This document shows, piece by piece, positions 45,427 to 58,200 of a DNA stretch of 64,000 nucleotides. Under the pieces are notes generated by a model. That model made no database searches and was not told where the DNA came from. It worked only from the letters and a program-made list of their open reading frames with translations. Source of the DNA: Cephalotus follicularis (taxonomy: Eukaryota > Streptophyta > Magnoliopsida > Oxalidales > Cephalotaceae); contig BDDD01000883.1 of the NCBI GenBank assembly GCA_001972305.1, positions 186,001 through 250,000 of the forward strand, in the 5' to 3' direction. Made by a program: the position numbers and the translations under genes. How positions within the stretch are numbered: position 1 is the first letter of the stretch; each line of letters starts with the position of its first letter.

Positions 45427-45655
45427 CAGTAAATTGAAAGAGAAAAAGAAGAGAAGGAAGAGAGAAAGAGAGAAGAGAGAAGAAGAGAAGGAAGAGAGAA
45501 AGAGAGAAAGAAGGGAAGAGGAGAAAAGGGAATTTTGTTGAGATTTCAGCATAGTAATTTCTTCAGTGTGGAGAAAAGAGAGAAGGAGATAAAGCAAGGT
45601 AAGGACTCCTGTTCTTTTTTCTAAAAATACTTTATGTTAGGAATTTCTACTCATT

Positions 45656-45680
45656 NNNNNNNNNNNNNNNNNNNNNNNNN
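45656..45680. other. Assembly gap (25 N)
   Basis: Twenty-five undetermined bases within LTR E, downstream of its TATA box. True length unknown. Confidence 1.
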
Positions 45681-46251
45681 GTAATAACTTTAAGTAAAAG
45701 ACCATAAAAATATTTTGGTCATATAAAGTGTAAGTAAGTAAAGAAAAGACTAGTATAGAGTACTTAGTCTTATAAAATATTTATGACTCCCCAAATATTT
45801 GAATTTATTGGGACAACTTGGTAATGAAGTGGCCCGTAACACGTGAGGGGCTAATGATAGGAATGTAGTGTACGTACAGACTCTCGTGAGAGGCGAGAAA
45901 GTGTAATTAGAAATGATCTAATTAGGTGGGACCTAGCGTTAGGTCAGCAACAAGTAGAGTCAAACAACGGAAAAGAGTAAAAGCATTTTTATTAGTAAAG
46001 AACTATGCAACTCACTAGTCGAGTTTCATAAGTATTTATTAAACATGTTGTAAAAGATCTTAAATATAAAGTTTGCCTTTATAAAATTTTATCATTATAT
46101 CTTAAAGCATTTCTTTAGCCGTCGTTAAGTTGTGTCTTAAATTCTTAAATGTATTTAAATTATATCTGTAAATGGTGCTTATAACCGTCTTTAAATTTTA
46201 TGTCCTTGCATTATTAATATTTTCTATATATGTTTATTCAATAAATTTATA

Positions 46252-46490
46252 GCTCGTATTTTTAACGAATTAACTTTATAATTTAATTTTTAATTGAAGG
46301 AGGTGAGCCAGTCTGCCTATATGGCTAGTATAGCTACCCTTTCAATTTAATTTAACTCAACTATTTTATTTGTCAACGTTGCTCGTATTTTGACGAATTA
46401 ACTTTATAATTTAATTTTTAATTGAAGGAGGTGAGCCAGTCTGCCTATATGGCTAGTATAGCTACCCTTTCACTTTAATTTAACTCGACT
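46252..46490 (+). repeat. 129-bp tandem duplication in LTR E
   Basis: Two adjoining units (offset 129 bp) share the AATTAACTTTATAATTTAAT and GAGCCAGTCTGCCTATATGG phrases with few differences. Confidence 0.9.
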
Positions 46491-48899
46491 TATGATTTTA
46501 TTTTTTTTATTACGATAATTCTTACTGAGCTATTTTGGTGCTCACTCCTTTCAATGTTTTTGTTTTCAACTAAAATTTTTCCAGGAAAAGATTGAACGAA
46601 GAAAGTCGAGCTTTGGCAGGAGCTCATAAATGATATTTCAAGAAGGAATTATGTTACGAATATAGTTTGTGTAATAGTTTATGAAATTATAAACTAATGT
46701 TTTCCGCTGTATAAGGCCTTTTGATAGATCCTATGGAAATGTAAGACGTTGAGTATAATTGTTATGATGTATGATGATTTAAATAAGAGTACAAAATTTT
46801 AAGGTTTAGTATATCAAGTTATTTATAGATATTAGCAATTAGTAGGATTGTTAAAGGATAATAGGTTTCACCACCACGTAACGCACCGACTCCCCGAAGT
46901 TCGCTTTGAGCATAAAGTAGACTCGGATCTGGGGCGTTACAGACGGAGTCCATTCTTGGAAGTCTTCCAACATCTTCCATTGCGACACCATCGTACTGGA
47001 AATCATGGCCTTGCGACTCAAGGCATCAGAGACCACATTCGCTTTCCCCGGATGGTACTGAACACTACAATCATAATCGTTAAAGAACTCTAACCACCTT
47101 CGTTGCCTCATGTTCAACGTATCCTGACAGAATAGGTACCTCAAACTCTTATGATCCGTAAAGATCTCAAACTGTGCCCCATATAGATAGTGCCTCCATT
47201 TCTGAAGAGCAAAAATAATCGATGCCAGTTCAAGATCATGCCTCGGGTAGTTCTCCTCATAGGGCTTCAACTTCCTCGAGGCATATGCAATCACTATGCC
47301 CTGCTGCATTAACACACAGCCCAAGCCCTTACCCAATGCATCAATGTAGACTCATTACCCTCAGGTAATGCCAAGACAGGTGCAGTAACCAACCGATTCT
47401 TCAGCTCTCGAAAGCTGACTTCACAATCATCGTCCCAGACGAACAAAGTCTTCTTTTGGGTTAGTCTGGTCAAAGGTACATCAATCCTCAAAAAGTTATG
47501 GATGAACCTCTGATAATACCCCTCCAATCCAAGGAAGCTACGCACTTCCGTCACATTCTTAGGTTGCGGCCAGTCCCGTACAACTTCGGTCTTTGACGGA
47601 TCCACCGTCAAGCCTTCTCTAGATACGATGTGACCAAGAAAGATCACATGATCGAGCCAAAATTCACACTTGCCAAACTTGGCGTACAACCGGTGCTCTC
47701 TGAGGATCTGTAGTACTAGCCTCAAGTGGTACGCATGCTCATCTTCGCTCCTTGAATATACTAGTATGTCATCAATAAACACTACAACAAACTGGTCCAA
47801 GTATGGTCAAAATATGTCGTTCATCAATGACATGAATGCTGCCGGTGCGTTGGTAACACCAAACGGCATCACCAGGAACTCGTAGTGACCATACCGCGTC
47901 CAGAAGGCAGTCTTCTCAATGTCTCATTCCCTTACTCTCAGCTGGTGATAACCCGATCTCAAATTGAGTTTGGAAAACACCCTTGATCCTTGCAATTGAT
48001 CAAAAAAATCCTCGATGTGGGGGTATTTGTTCTTAATAGTGCCTTGTTCAACATTCGGTAGTCGATGCAAAACCTCATCAACCCATCCTTCTTCTTGACA
48101 ATTAACACAGGTGCACCCCACTGAGAAACACTGGGCTGGACAAAACCTTTATCGATTAGATCTTGCAATTGCAACTTTAACTCCCTCAACTCGGCAGGAG
48201 CCATCCGATAAGGTGCTTTAGAGATGGGAGCCGTTCCCGGTACAAGATCAGTGACGAACTCTATACTCCTCTTCGGTGGTAAGGACCCTAAGTCTGCAGG
48301 AAACACATCTAGAAATTCACTTACAACTGGAATTTCTTCAATACTCATACCTTTCTCCTTCCTCTGATCAACCACGTAGGCCAAATATCCTTCGCAACCC
48401 TTCTCTAGATATTTTGATGCACGAATGAAGGATATAATCGGCGTAGAAAAACCCTTGTGTCCCTTCAACTGAAATGTCATTCCATCAGGTAGACAAAAAT
48501 CCACAGTTTTGTTATAGCAATCCATGCGAGCACGGTGTGATGACAGCCAATCCATCCCCAGTAGAACATTGAAGTCACGGATAGGTAGCACAATCAAATA
48601 TGCATACAAAGAAATGTCTGCCATAGACATTTCACAACTCCTATATACCGAGTCAGTGTACATAGAAGTCCTAGTCGGTGTACTCACATCAAGCATATAT
48701 GACATGTAGTCAGGGGTAACATCTAAGCAAGATGCAAAACGTGCAGATATAAAAGAATGCGATGCTCCAGAATCCATCAACACCCTATCAGAAAAACCAT
48801 AGATATACAGAGGACCTCCAACAACATAAGTCAACTCTGGAACCTCTGTCTGAGTAAGTACAAAGACTCTACCTTTTGCGATAACCTTGCCGGTGTCTC

Positions 48900-50069
48900 T
48901 CCTCTATGACGGTCCCGCTGCCACACCACTACTACTCCCAGGCTCAGTAGGTACTGTCGGTGAACTCTTCGGACAATCTCTTACTGAATGGCCAGATGCC
49001 CCACACCGCAAACACAACCCATTCTTCGGCCAACAATCTTTCACATGATTACCAGTACGGCCGCAGTGAAAGCAACCTCCTGACCTCGCATTACTCCCTT
49101 AACTCAGAGTACCCTGTGTAGTAGTCTACTTAGATCTATTCTTTGAGGATTTTTTGTCAGAGATCCACTACCCTACAATTTTGAGGAAGCCAGTCTAGAT
49201 TGTGTCGGGCTCTGCTTATTCTGCTGTGCACGGGCCCTCTCTGCTCGGTCCTCACTGGATATACTCTCCATCAGTCTCGCTTTCTGAGCGATCTCCACAA
49301 AAGTCCCCAACTCTATAGCCCTGATCCTTGACCAAAGATTCGGTCGCAGACCCCTCAAAAACCTCCGTATCTTCTTCCCATCATTAGCCACAAGATATAG
49401 TGAATGTCTGGCCAGCTCCATAAACCTTGCCTGATATTCTGTCACTGTCATCTCCCCCTGTCGTAGCTCCAAGAGCTCTATCTCTCGTCGTTCTTGGTCA
49501 ATCTGAGGAACGTATGTCTCCAGAAACTCTATATGAAATCTAGCCCAAGTACTGTCGAGCCTCATGGACTCCCACTTTGCTTTGACCATTTCCCACCAGT
49601 GGGTGGCCTCTCCCCATAGACGATACACGGCAAATTTTAATTTCTGGTCGTCCGTATAGTCCATCACTTCAAAGATTTTCTCCAAATCCTGTACCCATCT
49701 TTCCGCAATGGTGGCATCAAGTTCCTTTCGGAAACTGGGTGGATTTTGTCACACAAACCTCTCAAGGTTCCTTCCAAACTGATTACCATCCTCTCCCGAG
49801 CAATGGTCAGGAGCTCTATGTCGTGGCCGAGCTTGAGCGTAGTATTGGCGCATCTCCTCCTCATTAGCCATATTAAAGGCTTGCTGTTGCAAGTAATCCG
49901 CAATACGGGTCATCGCATCTCTCTCATCTTGGGGAACATTCACCCCTTGCTGAACATTCACTTCCCCAGGGGCATTTGCTCCAGCAGCTTTAGCTCTAGC
50001 ACGTGTTCTCCTTCTGTCCATTTGTTCCTCTATGGAAAAGATGTCATCAGTAATCATCTCAAGGAACAT
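48900..50069 (-). pseudogene. Fossil gag of gypsy C with two zinc knuckles
   Basis: Minus-strand reading: basic start (MDRRRTRARAKAAGA at 50022), gag domain 49770-49200 ([62 protein letters not shown]), then two knuckle-like repeats near 49080-48960 ([30 protein letters not shown]). Almost the same wording as gag of L. Broken. Confidence 0.8.
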
Positions 50070-50116
50070 TAGTCAATTGTAAAGGAAAATATCCTAGCTA
50101 AGCATATATGGAATAT

Positions 50117-50128
50117 GCTCTGATACAA
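50117..50128 (-). other. Primer-binding site of gypsy C
   Basis: The minus strand reads TTGTATCAGAGC just past the LTR end at 50132, one base off the usual initiator tRNA-Met complement. Confidence 0.8.
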
Positions 50129-51274
50129 CTCTGTCACACCCCACTTTTCATAGACAAGACTTAAGTGGTAGCAATTAGCATAATATCCGGCTTATCCATT
50201 TTCACGATAAATTTTAAACTTTTCAAATAGTTATTTCAATTGTGAAAGCATTCGATAATAAGCCAAATTAAACTGTAACACACATCCCATACCATGTGTT
50301 ACCCACAACATAAATAAACCATGGTCGAATTGACATTAAAAGGAGCGTGAATTAAAACATTCAATACACTATTTGATCATGTGCAGAAATCCATCAAATA
50401 CATTATCCCAATATAACAGTTATCCAAATACATAATCCATTAACAATAACTGAAAAATCCCTCGGTTACAATGACATAAATACGAAACAGTTTTACAATC
50501 CCAACAGGAGTTACGACTCCACCAGCTAACATTATTACAATTGTACTTCTCCACGTGTGTCCCCATTGGTCCCACTGCATCAATCTAAAATGTAAAAGGT
50601 CAGTCTTTTTCCTCACTCGGCTAAGTAGAGAAGTTTTAAATGTAGTTCGGGGTCAAAATAATGAGTGACATGTATGAATGTACAATGATGCAGTACATAA
50701 TGTATAACAGTACATATACATATATCTATATGTATATTTATCAGTATAATAAGCCATGTCCTCAAGGGGACCACTCAAACACAATCAGTACAATAACATC
50801 CACGTTACTAGCGCGATGGCAAGTAACAACAGTCTGGACAAAGTAAACGATACTAGCACGGCGGCTAAGCACCAACAGTACTCCGCTAACGGCAACAGTA
50901 GCAACGATACTCAGCACGGTGGCTAAGTAACAACAATACCCCGCTAGTGACAATCACATTCAATAGGGAACTCGAGTAATTTATAATTTATAAATGCTTG
51001 AAACAATAATTTTGATGTACAAGCCACTCTTAAGCAGTTCACAATATTTGGAGATTACTTCCCCGGTCATTTCAAAATATGTGTATTTTCGTACAAAATA
51101 ATGATTTATTTAAAATCATGTATCAGCTTCTAAAATGATAAGACATTTTAGAAAACAGTCACAATTCGGTTCACAGTTCACTTAACATTACAATATATAA
51201 TGCAAACATATGCTCAAAATGCATCTAAGATCACTGGCATCGCACCCATGTTTACCATCTTCTCTAAAGGTCGA

Positions 51275-51540
51275 TTATTCCCTGCAACAGTCGGCTGTTT
51301 CCTATAATAGTTGGCTGATTATTTGAGCAGTCGACTATTTTCCTCCAATAGTCAGCTATTCTAAGCGAGTAGCGCATGAGCAGTCGGCTGTCTACACGAA
51401 CAATGTACATATGATTCTTCCTGCCATTTCTGGGCAGGATAACGCATGCACAGTCGGCTATTTTCCTTTGACAGTCAGCTGTGTACCTTAAACAGTCGAC
51501 TGTTTTCCCTAAACAGTCGACTGTTCTACAAACCAGTAAC
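51275..51540. repeat. Word array 2 in LTR C (CAGTCGACTGTT flavour)
   Basis: About nine copies of CAGTCGGCTG, CAGTCGACTG and CAGTCAGCTG at 20-40 bp spacing, 1.09-1.35 kb from the LTR start. Confidence 0.9.
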
Positions 51541-52324
51541 ATGCAATTATCCAATTTACATCCAACCAGTTATTTGCAAGTCACTCAACCATATTCACAC
51601 AATGGAATATCATTAGTAGTTCACAAAAACACAATCACAGTTCATGCATTTCCTCTATTTCATCACAACACCAGTGGATCCAACATAGTAATGCATGCAA
51701 TCTAATCAATTCTCAATCTAGAACCCAGTATACTTATCATGATAATGGACCATAGTAATCCACAGTCCATATTAACATGCAATCCACCAATGAGCAACAT
51801 TATTTTAGAACTCGAATTTACATGTATAATTTCTTTACAATTACCCCTACCTTTGGTTCCAAGTTAGGAATCCGAAAGTCCACCTCTTTGAGTTCCTTTC
51901 CAGTAATTTGAGCTCCCTGGTTCAGTCATAGTAGCTCCAACCCGAGTCTCCAACTTCCTTCTTTATTCCGACAATGGAGAGTAACCTCTCCTCCTCAATT
52001 TCTCACTGTTTCTCTCTAAACTCTCTCTGGTTTCTTCCTTTTCAGATTCTGGGCGAGAGAGACGAAGGGGAGGGTGTTTTTATGCAGTATCTCTCTCTCT
52101 CTCTCAGCCCGTTTGCATGGCACTAAATGCCATTTTCCACTTCCATCTATTGCATGCACACACAGTCATTCCCTTCCTTCCATCCTGTCTCTACAGGTTC
52201 AGGAGCTGTGGTGCATGTCCAACACATTTTATTAGGCATGTGATGGTGCCTGCAAGATACCCTTACCCTATCAGTTGTTGCATGTGCTCTCGTCACATGT
52301 TGCACACAAAAAAACAGAGCATAA

Positions 52325-52467
52325 TCCAGTCGGTTGTTCTTCCCCAACAGTCGGCTGTCCACTTGATCGTTGTACTGCCAGGTGGCTTGGCAGTCTACCA
52401 GTCGGCTGGTTCATTCAACCAATCGACTGTTCCACTAAACAGTCTCCCAGTCGACTGTTTTGAGTGT
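52325..52467. repeat. Word array 1 in LTR C
   Basis: About five or six copies of CAGTCGGTTG, CAGTCGGCTG, AATCGACTG and CAGTCGACTG, 160-300 bases from the LTR start. Confidence 0.9.
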
Positions 52468-53439
52468 ATTTCTCCCAAATTTCAAATTGTCGATACGATC
52501 CATTTTTAACACCTTTTTACATTTGCTTACTCAAAATCAAAACAATAATTTGGGAATTCAGTATTTTATTAATCCACAATTCAATTACAAAGGAAACACA
52601 AGGGATAGAAATCCCGGGTGTTACAGAAACCCCCAAAACCATGGGGGCAACGAAGGCTCTAAGCGCGGCGAAAGAGATTATAAACATCAATTATGGGCAT
52701 TAGGTGTATAGGGTGATCAATTTTAATTTTCAATCAAAAGATAGATCCCCAAGCAATGGGTTACCCTACCCGATGTCCACAATTGTTCCAATAAGACCAG
52801 GAATCCTAATAGAGCATGTAGCCAAACCAACCAACCGATCCAAGCATATGGGAGAAACAGGTTTGGAGTAAGAGTTGTCGTAAACTCTCACATTGGTCAC
52901 AAACAATTGCATTAAGGGAACACACACAATCCCTAAACAATTGACCCGCAAACCTGAACCAACAGCAATCCCTAACCCTAAGGAATCGCAATGGTTCCTC
53001 CATGAAACCAGGGGGTTCAACCGGCGTAGGCATACCCGAGCCACAACCCAAAGCACACACGCTATGACCCATACCATGCCACCCACAACAAAACCACATA
53101 CCCATTCATCATGGGTTTGGCTAAGGTTGGAAAACCCTAGCCCCAATCCGAATCCACAAAGAGGGAGATAAAAAATTGGTTACCTCAAGTGATGGCTCCT
53201 CCATCAAGAGCTCCCTCATCACTTTATTTGCAAATCCTCCATTAAAGCTCCAAGCTCTAAGCTCCTCCTTGATCCACGCACAAGGAAGATGATGATGGAG
53301 ATTTGAGTGTTTATCCTACATTATAAACTCCATAGAAAAAGATGAGATGCAAGGAACAAATCATCTCCACCTATATTGAGCTTTGAGAGGTGAAATGATG
53401 GTTGAAAAAAGGCAGAAAAATCACACCAGGCTATATTGG

Positions 53440-53500
53440 CGCAACGCTTAACCGATGGCGTCGACGCATACGTCCTCCAGATCGAAGAGAGAAGATGACC

Positions 53501-53541
<41 letters not shown>

Positions 53542-53930
53542 TTGTGTGTTAAGGAAGCTTCTCTCAAGCTTTATATACTCTCCTCTAGGCGTCAACGCCA
53601 AACTGACGGCGTCGACCCTTCTAGTCTAGGCGTCAATGCGTAAAGTCCCTGGATTCCATAACATCAACGTAATGCCCTCCATGGTGTCGACGCGATGTAT
53701 CTGCCTATCATAGCTTCAATGCCTACCGATGGCATCGACGCGCAAGGACTGATGAGACTTACTATCTCTACCTATCTTGGCGTCAACGTACGCTCTTCAT
53801 AGCGTTGACGTCCAGTGGCTTTGTCATGGTGTCGACTCATGCTCTCCATGGTGTCAACGCCTAAAGTCACTGGAATCCATGGCCTCGACGCATACTCTCT
53901 ATGGCGTCGACGCCCAAGACTAGGATAAGA
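53440..53930. repeat. Palindrome-word array in copia B 3' LTR (GGCGTCGACGCAT flavour)
   Basis: About sixteen copies of ATGGCGTCGACGC, GGCGTCAACGC, GGTGTCGACTC and the like at about 20-35 bp spacing. All but the first two lie upstream (on the minus strand) of the TATA box at 53578-53568. A GA microsatellite is at 53505-53538. The matching array in the 5' LTR is at 61110-61590. Confidence 0.9.
53568..53578 (-). promoter_or_regulatory. TATA box of copia B LTR
   Basis: The minus strand reads GTATATAAAGC, conserved in the other LTR at 61231-61221. Confidence 0.65.
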
Positions 53931-55286
53931 CATTTCTCTTCTATTGTATTTCAACCCACTGCATGGAATATTTCATCATGGCAATGCATGGACCTGAATC
54001 AAGCATATGAAATACTCACTAGCAAAGCAGCATCCTCTCGATGTTGTCCTTTCACTAAATGACATGTGTCTCTCACACGTGTCAACTAGATCAAAGTCAG
54101 GCAGGACCCGGAAAGCTTGGTCAATATCTGGTATGCTGATAAGTTTCTCAGAACATCCCGAGTTCTGGTACGACCATCCTAATAGTCCTCTTGACTATTC
54201 ACAAGATGGCCCCGGTGTGAGATCTCATCACCCCCGGATCCGTGTATCACCAAGTCTATCAATCCATAATCAGATAGCCCGAGCTTTAAGCCCGTCTTCG
54301 GCATATGTGTCATGTAACCCTCATCACTATAGACTCCGACCACGGACAAGGTTGTGGATTAAATGTCGACCCAAGATATTCCGCGACCATATAAATCCGT
54401 GAACACATTGTGACTTCGGCGGACCTCCCTAGAATCACTCTAGATCCAGTCCTCCTAAGCCTGGCCATGTCTTTCAATCAACAATGGTCAAGATGATATA
54501 GAGTCATTCATCCATCATTACGGGTGAGATGATCCCATATTGCGCACTGCGCCCATACGTCTCAATGCAGCTTCCTCATGACCCAAATACAACCCTTTTA
54601 CCAGTACTTGGCTAGTGCTGGGGAAGGCAGAAATCAAAGTCATGCAGTCACTACATAAAATATGCCAGCCGCTTAGGTCTAAGGATACAACGTAGGCTAA
54701 GACCCACTAGTCACCATAGACTATACACTACCGAAAACAATAGGGATCCTATCGACAAGGGTAATGTCCATCCAGATTGGTCACATATGGTGGGTCGGTT
54801 CAGTGTCATGCTCTCTAGCATGCACGCCACATTAGCTTTAGTGCCATCCAAATGGCAATGAGAGAAGTCGCCCTCCATACGAGGGAGAAAGCATAATACG
54901 GTAAGTCTTAGCGGTTCATCGATTGCCTAGAAAGTGAACCTATTACTTGAAACTTTTGTCTGAAGGGACTGGGGATCTCATTCTCATTACCTCTCTAGGC
55001 ATGAGATCCAACCCCTCGGTGACAGGGAGCTATATGTGTACTCAGTTGACGTGGCGATCAAACTGATCCGCTTTTGACGGTTTGGGATATAACATATAGC
55101 CGGTTTGCCATTGTGAATATATATGCATAATAGAACATAACTGGAACTCAGAATGTAGGATAAGAGTGTAAAGTACATGCATGCAGCCAACCATAGGCAT
55201 GCATGGATTATTCCAATTAAGGAATGTATCGTATATGTGCACCCATTTAGCCACCTCTTGGCTTGCAGGGATACCCAACTCCAACA

Positions 55287-58200
55287 ATCTCCCACTTGGT
55301 CCTAAATCCATGAAGACCTTACAGCCTGAGCTTATCGTTTATATGACTCTCTCAAATACTGAATAGCTATTGGCATCGGTCAGTGGGTCTGGTATGTTTG
55401 CTACCTTCGCAAATCTCTCAATTTGACCCCTTTTTCTCTGTATTATGATCTTCATGATCATATGATCTAATTGATCAGGTCATATCGTCGCTGTTTAAAA
55501 TGATGGAATGGTAATGAGATAGCGGTTCCTGGGTTAGTGAAAAACCCTCCATCATCATCACAGTCACCACAACTGGATTAACAACGGATTGGAACCATTA
55601 GAAGTTCACCATAGAACTTCTGCTTCCAAAACAGCTACTTTAATGCGGTATTTTAGGTCATGACGTACTCAAATTGCACCATGAAGTTTTAAGCATCCTT
55701 TACTTTAAACTTCTGCATCTCTTATAGCACATTCGTCCAGGATATTAAAAATATCCTTAAACAATTTCGTGATCATCCAAATAACTTTAAACTGTAGAGT
55801 TCTCATAACTCTTAAGTTTTAAATTTTCACTATATTCTCCATATGTCAAATAGGGATCCTAAGCTCTTCTCAGTTTTTTCATTATCCTTATTGACAATTT
55901 CCAGTGTCAATCATTGGAATCAGGACTGAAAATCGACTAGCCACTCTCTCGAGCATGTTTGGCATCAGGCTTAGTACAAGGTATGACATACATGACAGAA
56001 TCCACAGCCCATGCTTATGGTTTCCTGTTCATGCGTGTCCTTTCCCCAATGTCCCCAAAGACATCCTCTCAGAAAGAAGAATCTCATGGCCAATTGGCAG
56101 TAGGCCATATTAATAGAATCCTTTTCGCCATACCATTTCAGCTCCTTGTCGATGTACTGGCTTTGAGAAAGCCCAAGAAATCTACTCGATCTACCCTTTA
56201 GATCTTCATTCTCTAAAACGTAGAAAGCCTCTCCCAAATCCTTGATAGAGAAATTCTTGGTTTGTTGTACTTACATGAACTGTACCACGTTTATGTACTT
56301 TAATCAAGATAGTGATATCTGGGTTATCCTATATCCGGAAGACACAAGGCACATCTATACCATAAGATGTTTCAGCTACGGGATGCCAACTTAAAGTCAA
56401 CCATAGACCTTTATAGCTTGCATTATCCGAATGGACTTAAGCATATGCGATTTGCTAGAAAGTATAGTCAACCTCTCGTTTCATTCTATACCCTTTCAGC
56501 GTTAATCGCATTTTAAAGGTTTCCACCTTTGCCATTTACGCCTATCTTCTACTTGAAGATATATATGCAACCAATGGGTAACCACTATTAGGAGCATCAA
56601 CCAAGTTCCATACCTGGTTGGTGTATATGGTGTCCATTTTGGGTATTATGGCTCCATGCCATGCCCTAGAATTAGTGTCCTTCACTGGTCCTTGTAGCTG
56701 ATAGGCTTGTCATCCCATGATGACATAAGTTTTGTCAGTGCTATCGTCGAGAAACCCTATCTCTCAAGCGTTGTCAAAAACTTTGCCTATTATCCTCCCT
56801 AGAGGATTGCCTTAACTGAGATTTCATCTCAGATTTGGGATCCCGTCCCAAATAATGTTTTAAGAGAATTTAACCTCTAATTCCTTATCGTCCTATGGTT
56901 TCTCACCCGGTGGTAACTTCCTTAGTTATACCTTACTCCCACTGTTTCCTATAAACATGTATTCCCTCCTTGGGAATATGCAGTACGCGGCACACAAATT
57001 TTTGTTAGCTAGGACACGCGTAACAAAAACTTTTGTTCGCTAGGATGGTTAAATGATATCATAAGCTCTTCTTAAGATATCCCACAAACCGACAATGATC
57101 CATTCATGCCTCCAGCTTAGAAAGTCTCCGCCTTCTAATACAAGCTAGACAGCCTTTAACCCTCTTGATTTAGGCTGGGTTTTCTCCATGTATGATCTCC
57201 TTGATCATATGATATCCTCATGATATCAGAGGGGGTGGATTTTAGATTTGGATATGTAATGCATAACCCAGAAGGAGATAGGAAGTAGTATTAAAGATGT
57301 CATGGACTGGACCTTTTCCACAAAGTCCATATGCTCCGTACGGATATACCATTCCCATATGGTTTTCCAAGAGATGTCCATTTAGAGAGAAAGTCCTATT
57401 ATCTTTCATAATCTTTTATTATTTTGTTCCTTATTGAATTGTTAATGCAATGGTTATAACTTAGATCCTTTTAATCCACATGCTCATTGCACTAACTAGA
57501 ATATTGTTATGTATGAGAATAAAGAATTTTACCAAAAATTCAAGCTCCTTGCTTTTCTCATACAAATGAAACAAAGTTTCATATAATATTCTACATACAA
57601 GAATCCATTATATATCCATTTGCAATTATAAACAATTCATTACGCCTAACCTAACGGTGTGAATCCCTGATTCAACACCATGGCATGTATCCACAGCTTT
57701 AACAGCTCCTTACTGCCTAGCTTCACTTAGCCTCTTGCATAGAGATACCAATGTTAGTGTCATAACCTGAGTTCCTTACTCAAGTTCAACTTACATTGAA
57801 AGCTAGTAAGTAAAAGTGAAATTATCTTACACCAAGGTACCTTCACCTGTGGATTTAAGGAACATTTACAATTTTCCTTTTTAAAGCCTTGCTTCCCACA
57901 GCAAGCATTCTCCTAGTGATCCTTTCATTAATGGCATCCCGATGCACTCCTTGTACTTTACCCTTTCATCTTATAAGGCTCCTTGCCTTTTGAAACATGA
58001 TCCCATGATTTATCCCTCTTGGATGTTGTCCCACAAGAAGATAAAAGTATGAGCATGGATGATTTAGTCCTACCATAGACCAAATCTGCCTCCTTTAGAG
58101 CCAAACAACTCTCTCAGTTGTTTAAGGATGACCCTTAAGGTTTTGATTTGTGCTCATAATTCATGCAACCATTTGACCTCCTTGGTCTTGTCACTCTTTG

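Larger units (their letters stand above)
44767..46941 (+). mobile_element. Solo gypsy-type LTR E inside pol of gypsy C
   Basis: TGTAAGGACCC to GGGGCGTTACA, 2175 bp including a 25-N gap, flanked by GACTG and GACGG (one difference). It has a GC-rich island at 44852-44954, a word array at 44995-45325, a strong TATA box at 45417, a purine-rich leader-like stretch, and a 129-bp tandem duplication near its end. No internal coding region. Confidence 0.85.
44386..48834 (-). pseudogene. Fossil pol of gypsy C, interrupted by solo LTR E
   Basis: Minus-strand reading from the right: protease ([19 protein letters not shown] near 48790; [15 protein letters not shown] near 48565), RT ([13 protein letters not shown] near 48210; [13 protein letters not shown] near 47780), RNase H (GKGLGCVLM near 47330; [11 protein letters not shown] near 47150), then solo LTR E, then the zinc-binding integrase start ([29 protein letters not shown]) at 44540-44390. 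Standard gypsy order. Broken, with several breaks, and incomplete at the integrase side. Confidence 0.85.
36065..52625 (-). mobile_element. Gypsy element C, inserted in the 3' LTR of copia B
   Basis: Ends are TGTCACACCCC at 36065 and GGGTGTTACA at 52625, flanked by GGAAC (36060-36064) and GAAAC (52626-52630), a 5-bp target repeat with one difference. Minus-strand order from the right: 5' LTR, primer-binding site, gag, zinc knuckles, pol, then LTR sequence at the left end. Inside it lie copia D (37203 to about 44385) and solo LTR E (44767-46941). Same Tekay-like family as L and F. The two LTR starts differ at about 9 of 165 positions by eye, mostly C/T or G/A. Broken. Confidence 0.85.
50132..52625 (-). 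mobile_element. 5' LTR of gypsy C
   Basis: A 2494-bp LTR, minus-strand start TGTAACACCCGGG at 52625 and end GGGGTGTGACA at 50132. Word array 1 (52325-52467) is upstream of a TATA-like CATAAAAAC (52075-52083) and array 2 (51275-51540) is downstream. A CT/GA repeat lies at 52089-52108. Confidence 0.9.
52631..55286 (-). mobile_element. 3' LTR of copia B
   Basis: Together with the ten bases at 36055-36064 this is a 2.67-kb LTR (minus-strand start TGTTGGAGTTGGG at 55286). It matches the 5' LTR at 60291-62949 throughout. It holds the array 53440-53930 and a TATA box at 53578-53568. Chance frames in it (for example 52766-53146) recur in the other LTR and are not genes. Confidence 0.9.

Noticed and set aside
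45430-45535. GA-rich frame coding for K, R and E repeats
   Set aside because: Purine-rich leader stretch after the TATA box of LTR E; low complexity.
52766-53171. Frames on both strands, repeated at 60435-60815
   Set aside because: The pair lies in the two LTRs of copia B. Recurrence is due to LTR duplication, not to a gene family.
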